DNA of 64,000 nt. Origin: Ochromonas danica. Taxonomy: Eukaryota > Sar > Chrysophyceae > Chromulinales > Chromulinaceae. Under the pieces are notes generated by a model. It worked only from the letters and a program-made list of their open reading frames with translations. It was not told the origin of the DNA and ran no database searches. How positions within the stretch are numbered: position 1 is the first letter of the stretch; every line of letters starts with the position of its first letter. This document shows positions 41,825-53,151 of the stretch, in pieces. Location: positions 10,231-74,230 of the forward strand of contig VKHL01000078.1 of assembly GCA_015146655.1 (NCBI GenBank). The letters are read 5' to 3'. Both the position numbers and the translations under genes were made by a program.

Positions 41825-43462
41825 CTAACGAGATTGGGTGCCATCGACTAGAATCCAGCGATGAGATTCCTTATTGAACACATAGTATAACGTGGTATTA
41901 TATAAATAAATAGATCCTATTTCCAGAGTAGAAGGCCATCGCACCTTCTCATATTGTAGCAACCATACAAAGACTTCTTGAGAAACATTGTGAGCTATAG
42001 CGATTTTTATCCTTGTCAGATTCGAAAGCTTCGATGCTGCCACAATAATATCTAATCCGCAACCTAAGACTAATAAACTCTTCAGAGACCGACAATTCTT
42101 TATCAACTTTCCCGCCAGCTCATCAGAAATGATGTTACCATACACTATGTTATCACCAAATCCAACAAATAGCTCTCTCAGACTCTTTGCATGCTCTGTA
42201 ATAGCCGACACAGTAGCATCAGTGTAATGATTGTTGGCGAACTGAACGAGGCGCAAACTATTCAAATGAGGAAGATCCTGTAGCATGGAAATCAAGGATG
42301 TCTCTGATGTGGAAGTTTCCAAACGAATCTGGCAAGGTTCTAACATGGACTTCAGATTTCCCACTTGATGATAGTGGTCTTCATTCAGACGTAAAGTCAC
42401 TTGCTTATACTGTCTTCTTCTCAATGCATGAGATAAACAAACAGACCAATCGTCATTTGATCCTTTGACTTCTATAGTCACAGATGCTCTATCGCCATTT
42501 GTTTGAATCGTTTTAGGAATGAATACATCCTGAAGATATGGGCAAAGTTCATAGAGGCAACGCAAGCTCTGAGCGTTGCATGGTCCAGTTTCATGCATCA
42601 TTAAGCGAGTCAATTTTTGACAGCACGTTGCGACCAAGAACACAAAACCATCCGTGCTGGGAAGTTGCCAAATCCGGCCACCAATAACCTGCAGATCTTC
42701 CAGTAATTCTCCAGCTGATGAAAGATAAAGCGTCAAAGTAGTCAGTGGGCAATAACACGTAATCATACTCAGTGCCTTTAGACGAATCCGATTGTCAATG
42801 AGGGAAGACAAGATCACATCCATTTTCAGTGCATCGATGTTGGAAAGATTGAGATCTTGTAAGCTGGTGGAATGCTTTGTGAGGAGGTTTGCTATTATTG
42901 GGTGACTTTCATGGAGTGTTAATAACCCATGCAGAGAGATCTTGATCAAAGAATTCTCTCTTAGCTGTTCTACCAAGACAGGCAATACAGCATCAGAAAG
43001 CAGCCCAGAATATCCATTGTTATCCTCCACACACACTGTCACTTCCTGTAAACTACTACAATGATTCAAGAATACCGAGAGATTGCTCCCCAAATGAGTC
43101 ACATCATGGATGCTGACATTACTATTCAATGCATCAATCTCAATAGAGCGAAGAGCAGGACAGAAGGATTTTATGTCCAACGCTGTCACATGGTCTTGAA
43201 ATATTTTCAGCCTGACAGGAAATCCATTAACACAGAATACTTTGTGCCTTCTCAGCCACACATAGAATAACCTCATGTTAATATTCGATAATCCACTCAA
43301 GCAACATCTTTGAGTTATTCTAAGGTCAGTCAAAGAAGTCAACCACTCTTCACGTTCACTCTTCTCCACACAGGCTATATCCAGCCTTGACCTATCTTTC
43401 CATCCTAACCATTCTGAATACACACAGTGGAGAATATCACGATTCAACTGCCACACACTCAT
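41825..43462 (-). CDS. F-box-like/LRR protein E (545 aa)
   Basis: Main-type member: WQLNRDILHCVYSEWLGWKD, DIACVEKSEREEWL, then leucine-rich repeats (CPALRSIEID, CQKLTRLMMH, CPYLQDVFIP, LISMLQDLPHLNSLRLV, CRSLKSLLV) to VFNKESHRWILVDGTQSR, an extension of about ten residues past the usual end. ATG 43462 lines up with relatives; the frame is open a little further upstream only through a TTG. Intact and intronless. Same orientation as D, the remnants E', F, and genes X, Y, Z. Confidence 0.85.
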   Translation of the reverse strand: MSVWQLNRDILHCVYSEWLGWKDRSRLDIACVEKSEREEWLTSLTDLRITQRCCLSGLSNINMRLFYVWLRRHKVFCVNGFPVRLKIFQDHVTALDIKSFCPALRSIEIDALNSNVSIHDVTHLGSNLSVFLNHCSSLQEVTVCVEDNNGYSGLLSDAVLPVLVEQLRENSLIKISLHGLLTLHESHPIIANLLTKHSTSLQDLNLSNIDALKMDVILSSLIDNRIRLKALSMITCYCPLTTLTLYLSSAGELLEDLQVIGGRIWQLPSTDGFVFLVATCCQKLTRLMMHETGPCNAQSLRCLYELCPYLQDVFIPKTIQTNGDRASVTIEVKGSNDDWSVCLSHALRRRQYKQVTLRLNEDHYHQVGNLKSMLEPCQIRLETSTSETSLISMLQDLPHLNSLRLVQFANNHYTDATVSAITEHAKSLRELFVGFGDNIVYGNIISDELAGKLIKNCRSLKSLLVLGCGLDIIVAASKLSNLTRIKIAIAHNVSQEVFVWLLQYEKVRWPSTLEIGSIYLYNTTLYYVFNKESHRWILVDGTQSR

Positions 43463-43852
43463 CAAGCAATCAATCAACTAGCTATCAGCTGCTAACAAAT
43501 TGGTTATTCTGTTTGAAAGACCAATGTTTGAATCAACCAATGTAGGGTGGCGATAATTCTGCTTTCCGTCTGAGGGATTGGACTGGATTGGAATTGGATC
43601 GTGTTGTGCTCAAGGTGCTTTGCCATCAAGCGGACAGAAAATCGCGTTTTTCCGATTACCACACTCAAGTTTTGTGGACAAAATGCCTAGAGTAGGTCTA
43701 AACGATATGGTTTTGTCCACCACTAGATCTTGATATCATGGAATAGACCAGATTGGAAAAGAAATGTGTCTCGTGGATAATAAACATAGAGGCTATTCAC
43801 TAATTCTCTTTGAACAGATTAACGCATACGAATACTTAAGTCAACTCAACCA
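43463..43852. other. Intergenic; promoter of gene E
   Basis: No gene is supported. A 10-bp inverted repeat (GTGGACAAAA and TTTTGTCCAC, 43674-43720) follows a GAAAATCGCGTTTTTCC motif, similar to ATCGCGTTTTCC near 44927; these may be decayed small-element ends. Confidence 0.4.
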
Positions 43853-44795
43853 TCTAATCATTTTCACCCAGTGAGACGATTCTCTATTGAGCTCACAATA
43901 AAATCTGCTTCCATAAGTTTCAACAATTAGCTGACAAATCGATTGTTCAATTTCAGGGATCATTCGACTCATGTCAGCAGCAGGATTAGGTTCGTGCAAT
44001 AAGAGGCTGTGCTTGCGGGCGGCACGAAGATAATAGCGGTAAGTACTCCAGCACCAAGGAGATGATTGTGGAAAACTTCGCAATCCTACACATACACACT
44101 TGTGTACTCAAGTCAATAATATACCAACCCAATTAGCTTCTGCTACTTATTAGATCCATACATGAGAATCTTCATTGAATATATTCGAAATTCTAAGTCC
44201 ACATTATTTGATAGAACCTTCTGCCAGGGTAGAAGGCCACTTAACCTTCTTGGTCAGCAGCAATCCATCCAACATATCTTCAGAAACATGACCTTATCTG
44301 AAAAGCAGTGATCATTCAGGTCAAAGTATTTCCATATCAAAACTAACTCTGTCAGGCTCTTCACATGCAATATGATGGCTGACAAAAGTCAGCGTCCTCA
44401 ATGTTACGAATTTGATCCATGTGTAAACAGTTCAAATGGGGAAGATCCTTTAGCAGGGAGATCAAGGAGGAGTCCGATGCGGAGCTTTCTACATCAATCT
44501 GGTAAGGTTCTAGTGTGCACTTCAGATTCGTCACAGGATAATAGTAGTGGGCTTGATTCAATCCAAAAGTCACTTGCTTGTAAACACGTGGGATAAACAA
44601 ACAACCCAATCATCATTTGATCCTTTCACTTCCATAGCTACAGACCTTCTACCGTCTTCTGTCTCAATAGTTCGAAATATATAGACATCTTAGAGATGCA
44701 TGCATTGTTCATAAAGGCGACGCAGATTCTCTAAACCACACATCACGTACTATTAGCGACAAACTATGAAGAATATCTCTAAGTAACTACAAGAC
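43853..44795 (-). pseudogene. LRR family remnants E' (two tails and a start stub)
   Basis: Two separate copies of the family's C-terminal end are stacked: one near 43853-43930 (CELNRESSHW) and a second from about 44150, which continues through the DLPHLNCLHMDQ block (44361-44609) and the LRR block near 44680. Near 44760-44790 only the first codons of a family N-terminus (CTATGAAGAATATCTCTAAG) remain, so most of the middle is deleted. About 100 bp near 43980-44090 are unrelated. Not expected to make protein. Confidence 0.8.
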
Positions 44796-44811
44796 AACAC
44801 TCCTCTCATCT

Positions 44812-44850
44812 CATCTCATCTCATCTCATATCATCTCATCTCATCTCATC
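44812..44850. repeat. (TCATC)n pentanucleotide repeat
   Basis: About eight TCATC/TCATA units directly beside the start stub of remnant E'. Confidence 0.9.
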
Positions 44851-45610
44851 GTCAAACAAACAAATTGACACTCTTTGGCTATTCGCTTCTGAATTAATTG
44901 AATGACTCAGGACTGTTATCGGTAAAATCGCGTTTTCCACCACAGACTGACACGTGCAGTTTACGTCCACACCGTTGTTTTTGCTGCAGTGGTGGACCAC
45001 CACAACGCCTCAAACCGCCAGGCAGCCAGGCTGGAGTGTGGGAAACAACTTCTTCGCCTCTCTTCTTGGGTGGTCCATGGCCGTGGCGCCATCCGCCTGG
45101 TCTTGGGACTTTCAGGCCATATCTCACTCATTTCAGGCCACGTGGTCGCCATGGCCAAGGCCATGTATCAGGCCATAGGCCCGAAATGGCCTGCCAAATA
45201 TGCGACTTTTGAAAGATCAAAGTCGACAATACAGGGTTTCAACTATCAGAACTTTGGAACATGGCCTTGGACCAATGGCCCAATTCCAGGACATGGTATA
45301 GGACAGATGGTGGCATGGCCTGGATGGCCCTACTCTCTTCGCCCCATCACTACTCTATTCTCTTCTCAACTCCTGGCTGTTCTTGCACTGCCAACTCCCC
45401 TCACTTCTCACTTTCCCTCCTCTTCCCCTTCTTTCTGTAGTGGAGGAATGTTCCAATCATCTCATGATGGTGGCGTCACTTCACACAATCAAAAAACAGA
45501 GTCAGTCATCTTCATTCTATCCATGAAGAAATATCAACAACAACAACACCAACAACAAGTATTACTTCCAGTTACACTCCACGATCACTGCTATTATTAT
45601 TACTATCACC
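44851..45610. other. GC-rich upstream region with clustered GGCC
   Basis: The region before the kinase is much richer in G and C than its surroundings at 44940-45340. By my count 12 GGCC words, mostly ATGGCC or AGGCCA, fall between 45079 and 45329, where less than one is expected at the window's composition. A long open frame on the plus strand (44989-45657) shows no family resemblance and is probably a product of this composition. Confidence 0.5.
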
Positions 45611-47064
45611 ATGACAACAATGTTACGTACAAGTATCATTTCCATGAACATGTCTAACAAGATCTATACTCAGGTGAGGTCACTCCAAACTCCCTCTGCT
45701 TAGACTATAAACTCTCTTATCATTCATTATTTATCTCATAGCCAGATGACCATGTCAAGTCTCACAAGTCATCATCCGACAAGACTCATCAAGAAGGTCG
45801 TGATGAGAGTAAACGATCTAATCATTCTCAATCAACACAAGATATGTTATTTACTGAGGAAGACTCCTTACCAGAAAGAGAAATTGATCATGCATTTCGT
45901 AAGAAATATCGTATTGTACGATTTCTTGGACATGGTGCTTCAGCTAATGTCTATCTTATCAAAGAGAAAGTAACACAAGAATTACTCGCTTGTAAGAAAG
46001 TTGAGATAAATCGATCTAATCGTTTAAATGATCGTAAGACAATACAAGCGGAGATTGAAGTCTTCCGTCGTTGTCATCATCCTAATATTGTACAACTACA
46101 TGACCTCTATCAGACAGAGAAGAAAGCATGGATGCTATTAGAGTTCATTCAAGGTGGTGATCTTCTCTCTGCTTTATCTCAATTACCTCTCTATAGTGAA
46201 CGAAGTATTGCCAAGTTGTTCAAGCAGGTATTACTTGGTGTACAACATCTTCATGAACAAGGTATCATTCATCGTGATCTCAAGATTGAGAACTTGCTTT
46301 GTGAACGAACTGGTCAAACCCAAGGTACTACTTCTTCTACAACAACAGATGAAATACCATCACCAGTTGAGATCAAAGCTGCTTTACAATCAGTATTAAC
46401 TTCCAACCCTTCAACCATGATTCGTATATCTCCTCCAGCTCCTGTTAGATCTGTGGATGATCTGACAATAAAGATTACTGACTTTGGTCTTTCTGCTGTT
46501 CTACCAAACTGGGTCAAGGGACAAGATCAACCTAATAAGGATTTCAATGAACTGAAAGAGAAATGGGGTACTTTTGAGTACTTTGCTCCGGAAGTCTATC
46601 AAAGAGCTTATGGATTCCAAGCAGATGTCTGGTCTCTTGGTTGTATTTTGTACGAAATGTTGACTGGTCGACTGGCCTTTCCTCGTCGTGAACGCCATCA
46701 ATCATGGATTGATCGTTTACTTTTGAATGGCTTCACTAAACCAAAGCGTATGTTTGAACAACGTGTTGAATGGTCTGGATTATCTTCTGATGCTAAATCG
46801 TTGATTAAAGGAATGTTGAAGCGTGACCCAAAGAAGCGTTTTGATATTGCTACTTGCTTGGCACATCCCTGGATTCAAAATGCGAATTCCACCAAGAATG
46901 TTAGGAAACGTACATATGATGTCGATAGGCCGCAGATTCGTAAGAGGATGATGGAACGCTATGTCCGTGAACAACGTCATAATGCAGCCTATGCAAAGAC
47001 GATCCCACCTGTACAACCTATTACTCCTAGCCCTTCTCTAGATTGTTTAGCAACAATGGGCTAG
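45611..47064 (+). CDS. CAMK-like Ser/Thr protein kinase, two exons (461 aa)
   Basis: Exon 2 (45742-47064) carries the full kinase domain. Counting from the internal ATG at 45844: Gly-loop LGHGASANVYLI, Lys51 in LACKKVE, HRDLKIENLL with catalytic Asp145, ITDFGLS with Asp213, FAPEVY, and DVWSLGCILYEMLTG. About 58 residues of Ser/Thr-rich sequence are inserted between the catalytic loop and DFG. The sequence before 45844 stays in frame to an acceptor (CATAG, 45741), and a short exon 45611-45673 ending in a CAG|GTGAGG donor joins in frame, adding 55 residues; this upstream part is a model, and 45844 is the alternative start. Expected to phosphorylate Ser/Thr proteins. The gene's last codons are copied, inverted, at 31490. 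Confidence 0.82.
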
Positions 47065-47620
47065 AAACCTTATGGAATGATTACTCTGTTTTGTATATGA
47101 TGACTTTGTTTTTGCTTTTATTCCTGCTTTTTATTCATTTCCGACGACGAGGCAATTTTGACTTGTTACTCGCTGTTTCGTCTTGTTACCATTCCAGCCG
47201 TGTATATACACTGTTACGGTGTTATTATTATTATGACATCGTCATGGTTTTACCCTTCCATGATAGGTTGATTGTGTGGTCTCTTTATTAGTTGTGGTTG
47301 ATAATTTTGTAATCTTGTAGTTTATAAAATGTTGTTACTATAATTTTGCAATCTTACCCTACTCGGACATTCAATACTTTTCGCCTCTTTTGAGTCTGCT
47401 AAGGAAAGTGATACCACCAATGAAGGCGGATAGATGAGGAGGAGATCGTGGCTTCCATTGGGCACGTGTGAAGGGGAGGGGATGAAGGTGGTAGCAAAGA
47501 GGAGATGGAAAGCGCAGTAACATACCATTGGATTTTATTACACACTGTTGCAGATACAGCATCCAGATGTATACTGATCGAATCCAAACATTCATCTAAA
47601 CATCTTTACCCATCTTTTAT
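47065..47620. other. Intergenic; kinase 3' flank shared by three loci
   Basis: No gene is supported. Bases 47296-47430 (from GATAATTTTGTAATCTTG to GAGTCTGCTAAGG) recur at 52837-52960 in the same orientation and at 31108-31215 inverted. In all three places an LRR C-terminal end follows, so the block moves with the 3' flank of the LRR genes. Confidence 0.75.
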
Positions 47621-48233
47621 CTACTGATGAGATTCTTGATTGAACTTGTAGCGCGACCCAGTTCCAAATAATTCGATATATCCTTGTTTCAGAGTAGATG
47701 GCCCCTGCACCTTCTCATCCAATAGCAAGCCATCCAACAACTCTTCTGAAGCACTCTCATCCATAGTGAGCCTGATCAAGACGAGACTAGAATGCTTCGA
47801 TATTGCCAGAAGACTATCGAAGCCACTACCAGCAGGGGTGAGAGACCTAACAGAACATAGTCTCTTCAGAGACTGACACGCCGTGATTAACTCACTCAGC
47901 ACCTTATCTGAAAAGCAACTACTCGACTCAGTGCGCTCCGAATTCACACTTAGTTCTGTTAAACACTTTGCATGCTTTGTGATGGCAGACAAAGTTGCAT
48001 CAGTGTAAGGATCGTTGGTATCCTCATCCAAATACATACTGTTCACATGGGAAAGATCCTGGAGCAGAGAGATCAAGAAAGTCTCTGATGTTCTACCTTG
48101 TAAATGAATCTCGTAAGGTTCCAAAAGAAACTTCAGATTCCCAACTGTTTGGATGTAGTAGTCTTCTTCCAATCTTAAAGTCACTCTCTGATACTCTCCA
48201 GCCACCGCTGCTTTGGAAGATAAGATCATATCT
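47621..48233 (-). pseudogene. LRR family fragment F (C-terminal third)
   Basis: About 200 residues of the family C-terminus, from the YQRVTLRLEEDYY repeat through CLTELSVNSERTESSSCFSD to the usual end YKFNQESHQ. The N-terminal two thirds are missing. Its block 47857-47992 is identical by eye to 30084-30219 of the intact gene C. It overlaps the 3' end of the unknown gene at 48093-49430 in another frame. Confidence 0.88.
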
Positions 48234-49430
48234 TCCTTGACTAGTAGAAAGTTTCAGTTGTTGAGGACTATTTACGGGAGAAGAGAAGGTTTGGCTAATA
48301 TTGAATTTGTCGTTTTCAATTTGATTGAAACGAAATAATTTGGAAATTTGATCACTCCATAATTCTTGCTTACCATCGTTTTGAAATTGGATATGGTGAT
48401 TAAGTACAACAGAGTATTTAGGATATATGTCATCCTTAAGTATCCCGAAACTCACATCATCACCATGACATGCCTTGACCTCGATGTTGAACTTCGTGAC
48501 AGCCGACTTTTGGCCACCATTGAGAACAGCAGAGACGGCTACCTCTGTACACTTGAACGGCACTCCATGAAAAGTGACGGTTTCAGGATCTTTGGGAGTG
48601 ATGCTATAGCAAAATCGTCCTGAAACACGTTTGGCTGTTGTCTTGCCCAACTGAAAACTTTGAGCAAAACCCATCAGGTACTTTCCTCTTGCTTCCCAAA
48701 TGCTATCCAAATGTTCCTGCCTGATTGCCTCATCTTCATTTTTAATCAAAGCGATAAGATCCGTTTCTTTATCATAGTTGAAGAATGCTCTAAGGAAGCT
48801 CTCCATGCCGCAACAGGGATCATTCACATTATATCTGAAGACATGACTTTCGTTAGCCGCCTTGATGTGAAGGAAATAATCATACGAACTCACGTTCCAT
48901 CTGATTAGATATTTTTCATCATCCATTAATGTTTTAACAGGAGTAGGGTATCCTTGGGCATTGTCACGTGCCATAATTAATTTCTCACGAGCATTATTAA
49001 AAAGCAATTGCATTTTATCGATACATTGTTTGGGCTGCAAGTTAATCAATAATACCAGAAACAATAAGGAATCAAAGCACAGATAAAGCTACTGTATACT
49101 ACAATTGTACTTACATTTCGTTTGATATTAGCAGTCACTTGATTGACTCCTTCCCTCTCAACATCGTTTGCCAGGATGACCTCATCAGGCTGCTCTGCTT
49201 CATTCACAGTCCGTATAGGAATAAAAATCAACAAAACAAGCACGATACAATTCTTTCTCACCTTGTTGTTCATCATCTACTTCTGTTTTACTCCCATTAG
49301 CTTCAACGACGACTGTCTTATCCTCCTTGACTTCATCATCAATTCTTTTTTCTGTCTTCTCTTCTCGGTGAATTATGGTCCTCGCAACTGCCTTTTTCTT
49401 ATTTTTGTTATTCCTATTCTCTTCACTCAT
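48093..49430 (-). CDS. Unknown protein, three exons, with a chimeric tail (396 aa)
   Basis: Exons 49262-49430, 49115-49194 and 48093-49034 join through GT-AG introns of 67 and 80 bp, and the frame closes. The second acceptor is a CAGAG/AAGCAG pair, so a one-residue splice variant is possible. The N-terminal 80 residues are charged and Lys/Glu-rich. The rest is a globular-looking region (KYLIRWNVSSYDYFLHI, KYLMGFAQSFQLGKTTAKR, GRFCYSITPKDPETVTFHGV) without resemblance to a family I know. The last 46 or so residues are read from LRR fragment F in a frame other than the LRR frame, so the original C-terminus was replaced or extended. No signal peptide. Function not proposed. Confidence 0.6.
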
Positions 49431-49581
49431 AGTTGATACAAGTATTGTCTGACCTCCCTTCACTATTTTTCTCTCAGACTGGAAGAAAGCGGAAGAAAAC
49501 GAGGCTGGAAACACTCCTGCTGTGCAGATTAAGAAGGACGCAAAACAAGAAAAGTGGAGTTTTAACCCAAACCTCGGAGAA

Positions 49582-49782
49582 CACGGTTGTTCAGCCCCCA
49601 CTCACAGGCTACAACTTTTTTCGTTTTTCGGAGTTTCGGACGCGTTTCTGTAAAGTTAAAGGAGGTATAAACCAGACCAGTTTATTTCCCACGCATTGGA
49701 CCACACACCAGTTTTGAGCGTCCGAAACTCCGAAAAACGAAAAAAGTTGTACAGGACCACTTCCAGTGGCAAAACAACCGTG
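49582..49782. mobile_element. 200-bp foldback/MITE-like element
   Basis: Bases 49611-49643 are the exact reverse complement of 49718-49750 (33 bp, containing TTTTTCGGAGTTTCGGACGC). Outside these, CACGGTTGTT at 49582-49591 pairs with AACAACCGTG at 49773-49782, so the inverted repeat is about 62 bp long with a changed middle. The interior has no coding capacity. It sits in the promoter region of the unknown gene at 48093-49430. Confidence 0.75.
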
Positions 49783-49984
49783 CACTGTAGAAGGTGGATC
49801 CACGTGTTTGGGTTGTCTGGAAACTGGGAATTTAGAGCAATTTAAACAACAGAAAATATTAGTTGGTGGAAGATCTCATGAAAAAGATGCACTTTTGATA
49901 TTTCAATAAATCATTAAATTATCTCTTTTGAGTCTGCTGAACCAGAGAACCTGAGATATATTACAGTTGCACCGACTATCTTGG

Positions 49985-50128
49985 TGGGGTTCAAACATTC
50001 ATCTAAACATCTTTACTCATGTTTTATCCACTGACGAGATTCTTGAATGAACTCGTAATGCAAACTGGATTTATATTTAATGCATCTTCTTTCAAAGAAG
50101 ATGACCACTGCACCTTCTCATCCAATAG
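49985..50128 (-). pseudogene. LRR family tail remnant
   Basis: Matches the last 40 codons and 3' flank of family members (GTTTTATCCACTGACGAGA.., CACCTTCTCATCCAATAGAA) and ends abruptly at the start of the X duplication block. The remaining 49783-49984 shows no gene. Confidence 0.75.
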
Positions 50129-52195
50129 AAGAAGAGGTCTTTGTTACAACTCACCTTGTTCTTCACATTCTATCCTATCTTATCTTAGCCACTCTACCAC
50201 TCACTATCACTACATCCAAACACCTTCACTTCCTACTCACTCCTCTTCTTCCCTCCTCCCCATTCCATATGGACAAAGCTCATCATCCTAATCCATGATG
50301 CACAGCTCATCAGAACTAGTCCATTTCATGAAGAATATCGTTCAAGTCGTTAGCAGGAAGTATAGCAACATGTCTTTCATAGAAAGTGGCCACAATTAAT
50401 GATAATCTGAAGTGATCAGAAAGCCATCGCGCTATAGTAAGACAGATTCAAAATCAGTTTCCCTCATCTTTCATCCAGTGACGACTTTCCTCATTGAACT
50501 CATATTTGATTCCATATTCATATAAATCGACAGATCCTTCTTCCAGACTAGAAGGCCACCTCACTTCCTCATCTAATAGTACTTCATCCAAGATCTCATC
50601 GGATACTGACTGGTCCATAGTGACCTCTATCACTCTCAGATTAGAGTGTCTAGACAGAGCCATAAGACTATCTAATCCACAACATGGGACTGATATTCTG
50701 TCCAACATCTGACATCTCTCTATCATTTCCCTCCAACAAGTATCAGAAAATTGGAAGGCATCGAGATCAGAGAAATAAACATCGAACCGTGTGAGACTGT
50801 TTGCATGCTCTGTGATAGCTGATAAAGTAGCATCACTGTAGACATTGTCAACGTCTTGTTCCAGCAACAAGTTATTCAAATGAGGTAGATCCCGTAGTAG
50901 AGCAGTTAAGGAGGCTTCAGGTGCACAAGATTCTAACTCGATCTGGTAAGGTGCTAATAGGGACTTCAGACTTGCCACCGGACGATAGTCATGATCTGTC
51001 AGATCTAAGATTACACGCTTGGGTCGACTTCTCGCTAATGCATAAGATAAACAAGGCAACCAAACTTCATCATGACTTCGCACTTCTACACACATAGTAC
51101 TGGTCTTATCATTTGTAGAAATAGGTCCATTAATCGACACATTCCGGAGATGTGGACATTGTGTTAATAGGCGATATAGAGACTCCGTACTGGAGGGAAA
51201 AGTATTGCGGATGGCTAAGCTCGTCAACTTTGGACATAAGCTTGCCAGCGATACCAAGAAATCACCTAAGTTGAAGGATGTTCCACAACATTCTACTTTC
51301 AGAGACTCTAGAAAACTTCCAGCTGATGATGAGAGATAGGGCATCAACCACGACTCGGTGGTCTCCAAGGGAGTCATCCCCACATGGACATTCAAACCTC
51401 TCAGATGAATCCCAAATTCCAAGAGGGTAGATATAATTAACTCCATTCCATCGCTCATACAAACATTCAATTCTTCTAAACTGGAGGCATGTTTAATGAG
51501 GAGACGTGCAATCACATCCTGATTTTGATGATATGTATGAGGTCCTTTCAGACTCAATTTGATGAGAGAATTCTCTCTTAAGTCCTCTTCCAAAGCTCCC
51601 AACACAATCTCAATCAGAACTTCATAAAGCAACGATTCATCCTCTATACACACTACTGTGACATGTCGGAGATTATGACAATGAGAGAAGAACATTGAGA
51701 GAATGCTATCTAGTTCACTTCTACCAGGTAAATGAAACCCTCCCCCTCTTTCTATAACAATAGAACGAAGAGTAGGACAGTAGGACTTCAAATCTAATGC
51801 TGCCGCAAGATCGTCCAAAACATCCAAACGCAGTGGAAATCTTTCCACAAAATACACTTTACGACTCCCCACCCACTTATAAAACATGGTCATTTTATCA
51901 CCCCATAATCTATCATCTTCTAACTCCCCGCTCATTTTAAGATCAGACAAAGAAGTCAACCACTCTTCTCGTTCATTCTTCTCTACACAGGCTATATCTA
52001 ACATAGACAAATCCTTCCATTCTAACCATTCTGAATATATACTATGAAGAATATCTTCAGGTAACTGCCAGATAACACTCATCACTTCTCTATAATAATA
52101 ACTAGATAATAACAATAATATCAACCAATCGCCTAGACTAGTTGATTCTTCTCTTCGACATTGGAATTCCACACTTCCATCGTAGTATTCCATGG
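50128..52195. repeat. 2.07-kb direct duplication, copy 1 (gene X and its 3' flank)
   Basis: Matches 58029-60127 in the same orientation, with only scattered changes in the 3' flank (for example GTTCTTCACATTC against GTTCGTCACATCC) and a gap of about 31 bp near 52160. Includes all of gene X. Confidence 0.93.
50454..52082 (-). CDS. F-box-like/LRR protein X (542 aa)
   Basis: Family start WQLPEDILHSIYSEWLEWKD, DIACVEKNEREEWLTSLSDL, then leucine-rich repeats (CPTLRSIVIE, CPKLTSLAIR, CPHLRNVSIN, LTALLRDLPHLNNLLLE, CQMLDRISV) and the end KYEFNEESRHWMKDEGN. ATG 52082 is chosen by alignment with relatives; an upstream ATG at 52193 is open in frame but the added residues are low-quality and not shared with genes C, D and E. 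The protein is identical, as far as I compared, to gene Z, so one is a very recent copy of the other. Inferred role as for the family. Confidence 0.85.
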   Translation of the reverse strand: MSVIWQLPEDILHSIYSEWLEWKDLSMLDIACVEKNEREEWLTSLSDLKMSGELEDDRLWGDKMTMFYKWVGSRKVYFVERFPLRLDVLDDLAAALDLKSYCPTLRSIVIERGGGFHLPGRSELDSILSMFFSHCHNLRHVTVVCIEDESLLYEVLIEIVLGALEEDLRENSLIKLSLKGPHTYHQNQDVIARLLIKHASSLEELNVCMSDGMELIISTLLEFGIHLRGLNVHVGMTPLETTESWLMPYLSSSAGSFLESLKVECCGTSFNLGDFLVSLASLCPKLTSLAIRNTFPSSTESLYRLLTQCPHLRNVSINGPISTNDKTSTMCVEVRSHDEVWLPCLSYALARSRPKRVILDLTDHDYRPVASLKSLLAPYQIELESCAPEASLTALLRDLPHLNNLLLEQDVDNVYSDATLSAITEHANSLTRFDVYFSDLDAFQFSDTCWREMIERCQMLDRISVPCCGLDSLMALSRHSNLRVIEVTMDQSVSDEILDEVLLDEEVRWPSSLEEGSVDLYEYGIKYEFNEESRHWMKDEGN

Positions 52196-53151
52196 AATAT
52201 CGTGGTAAATGTCACCTTCTTGCCATCACACATTCACTGGTCCCTTGTTCTTCTTTGGGAGGTTCTTTGTTTGTTGTCGTTACTAAAGAAGGAGGTGTTC
52301 ATTCCTATTCTCTCTTCCCTTCCCATTGCTTCGAGTGAAATACAGCTGCTGTGTCAGATGAGCTGCTTTTTCGTACTATGCTCCCTGCTTCCACTCATGA
52401 CACACCAGCAGCCTCTGTTACACACTCTGTTACACAGAGACATCCACCTTCCACCTCTCTTGAGACACCTATTTTGATGTCGCTGGTGCTGACATCAATG
52501 TCCATCAGGGGGATGTTGAAGGAAATTCTACAATAGTATCGGGAAATGTAACACTATGTTACATCACATGCTTATTACCCAATCTAGTAGATAGTGGTAA
52601 CAAATGAATCATTATTATCAATTGTAACTCCTTATACAATCGAAATCTTGTTTTGAATGTTGTTCTTCTTCGTTAAGCTAACTTCATCATCTACACAATC
52701 AAGAGAAGAAGAAGAAACACTACTGCAATCCACTAATCCATTCAAATCAATCCGTTAATCGATTTCAGGTTTATTAGAAACAGCAATCACAGTACAGGTT
52801 AAAACTTCGCAAACCTAAGAAAGCTCATCATCCTTGATAATTTTGTAATCTTGTAGTTTATAAAATGTTGTAACTATAATTTTGCAATCTTACCCTACTC
52901 GGACATTCAATACTTTTCGCCTCTTTTGAGTCTGCTAAGGAAAGTGATCCCACTAATGAAGGCGGAACGACAACGACGAGGAGGTCGTGGCTTCCATTGG
53001 GTTCAGGTTAGGCTGCTTTGGCTGGTGATAGGGAGGGGATGAAGGTTATAGTAGGAAAGTGCAGTAACACGCTATTCGACTTTATTACACACTGGTGCAG
53101 ATATAGCATCCAGATGCACTAACTAACTTCCAAGCATTCATCTAAACATCT
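52083..53151. other. Intergenic; shared LRR 3' flank in its second half
   Basis: No gene is supported. Bases 52837-52960 hold the third copy of the kinase/LRR flank block. Up to 52195 the DNA is still part of the X/Z duplication; beyond it is unrelated to the DNA after Z. Confidence 0.65.

Noticed and set aside
44989-45657. Long open frame upstream of the kinase (222 codons)
   Set aside because: It runs through the GC-rich GGCC cluster and then poly-Gln and poly-Tyr stretches from simple repeats, has no family resemblance, and its frame does not join the kinase exon.
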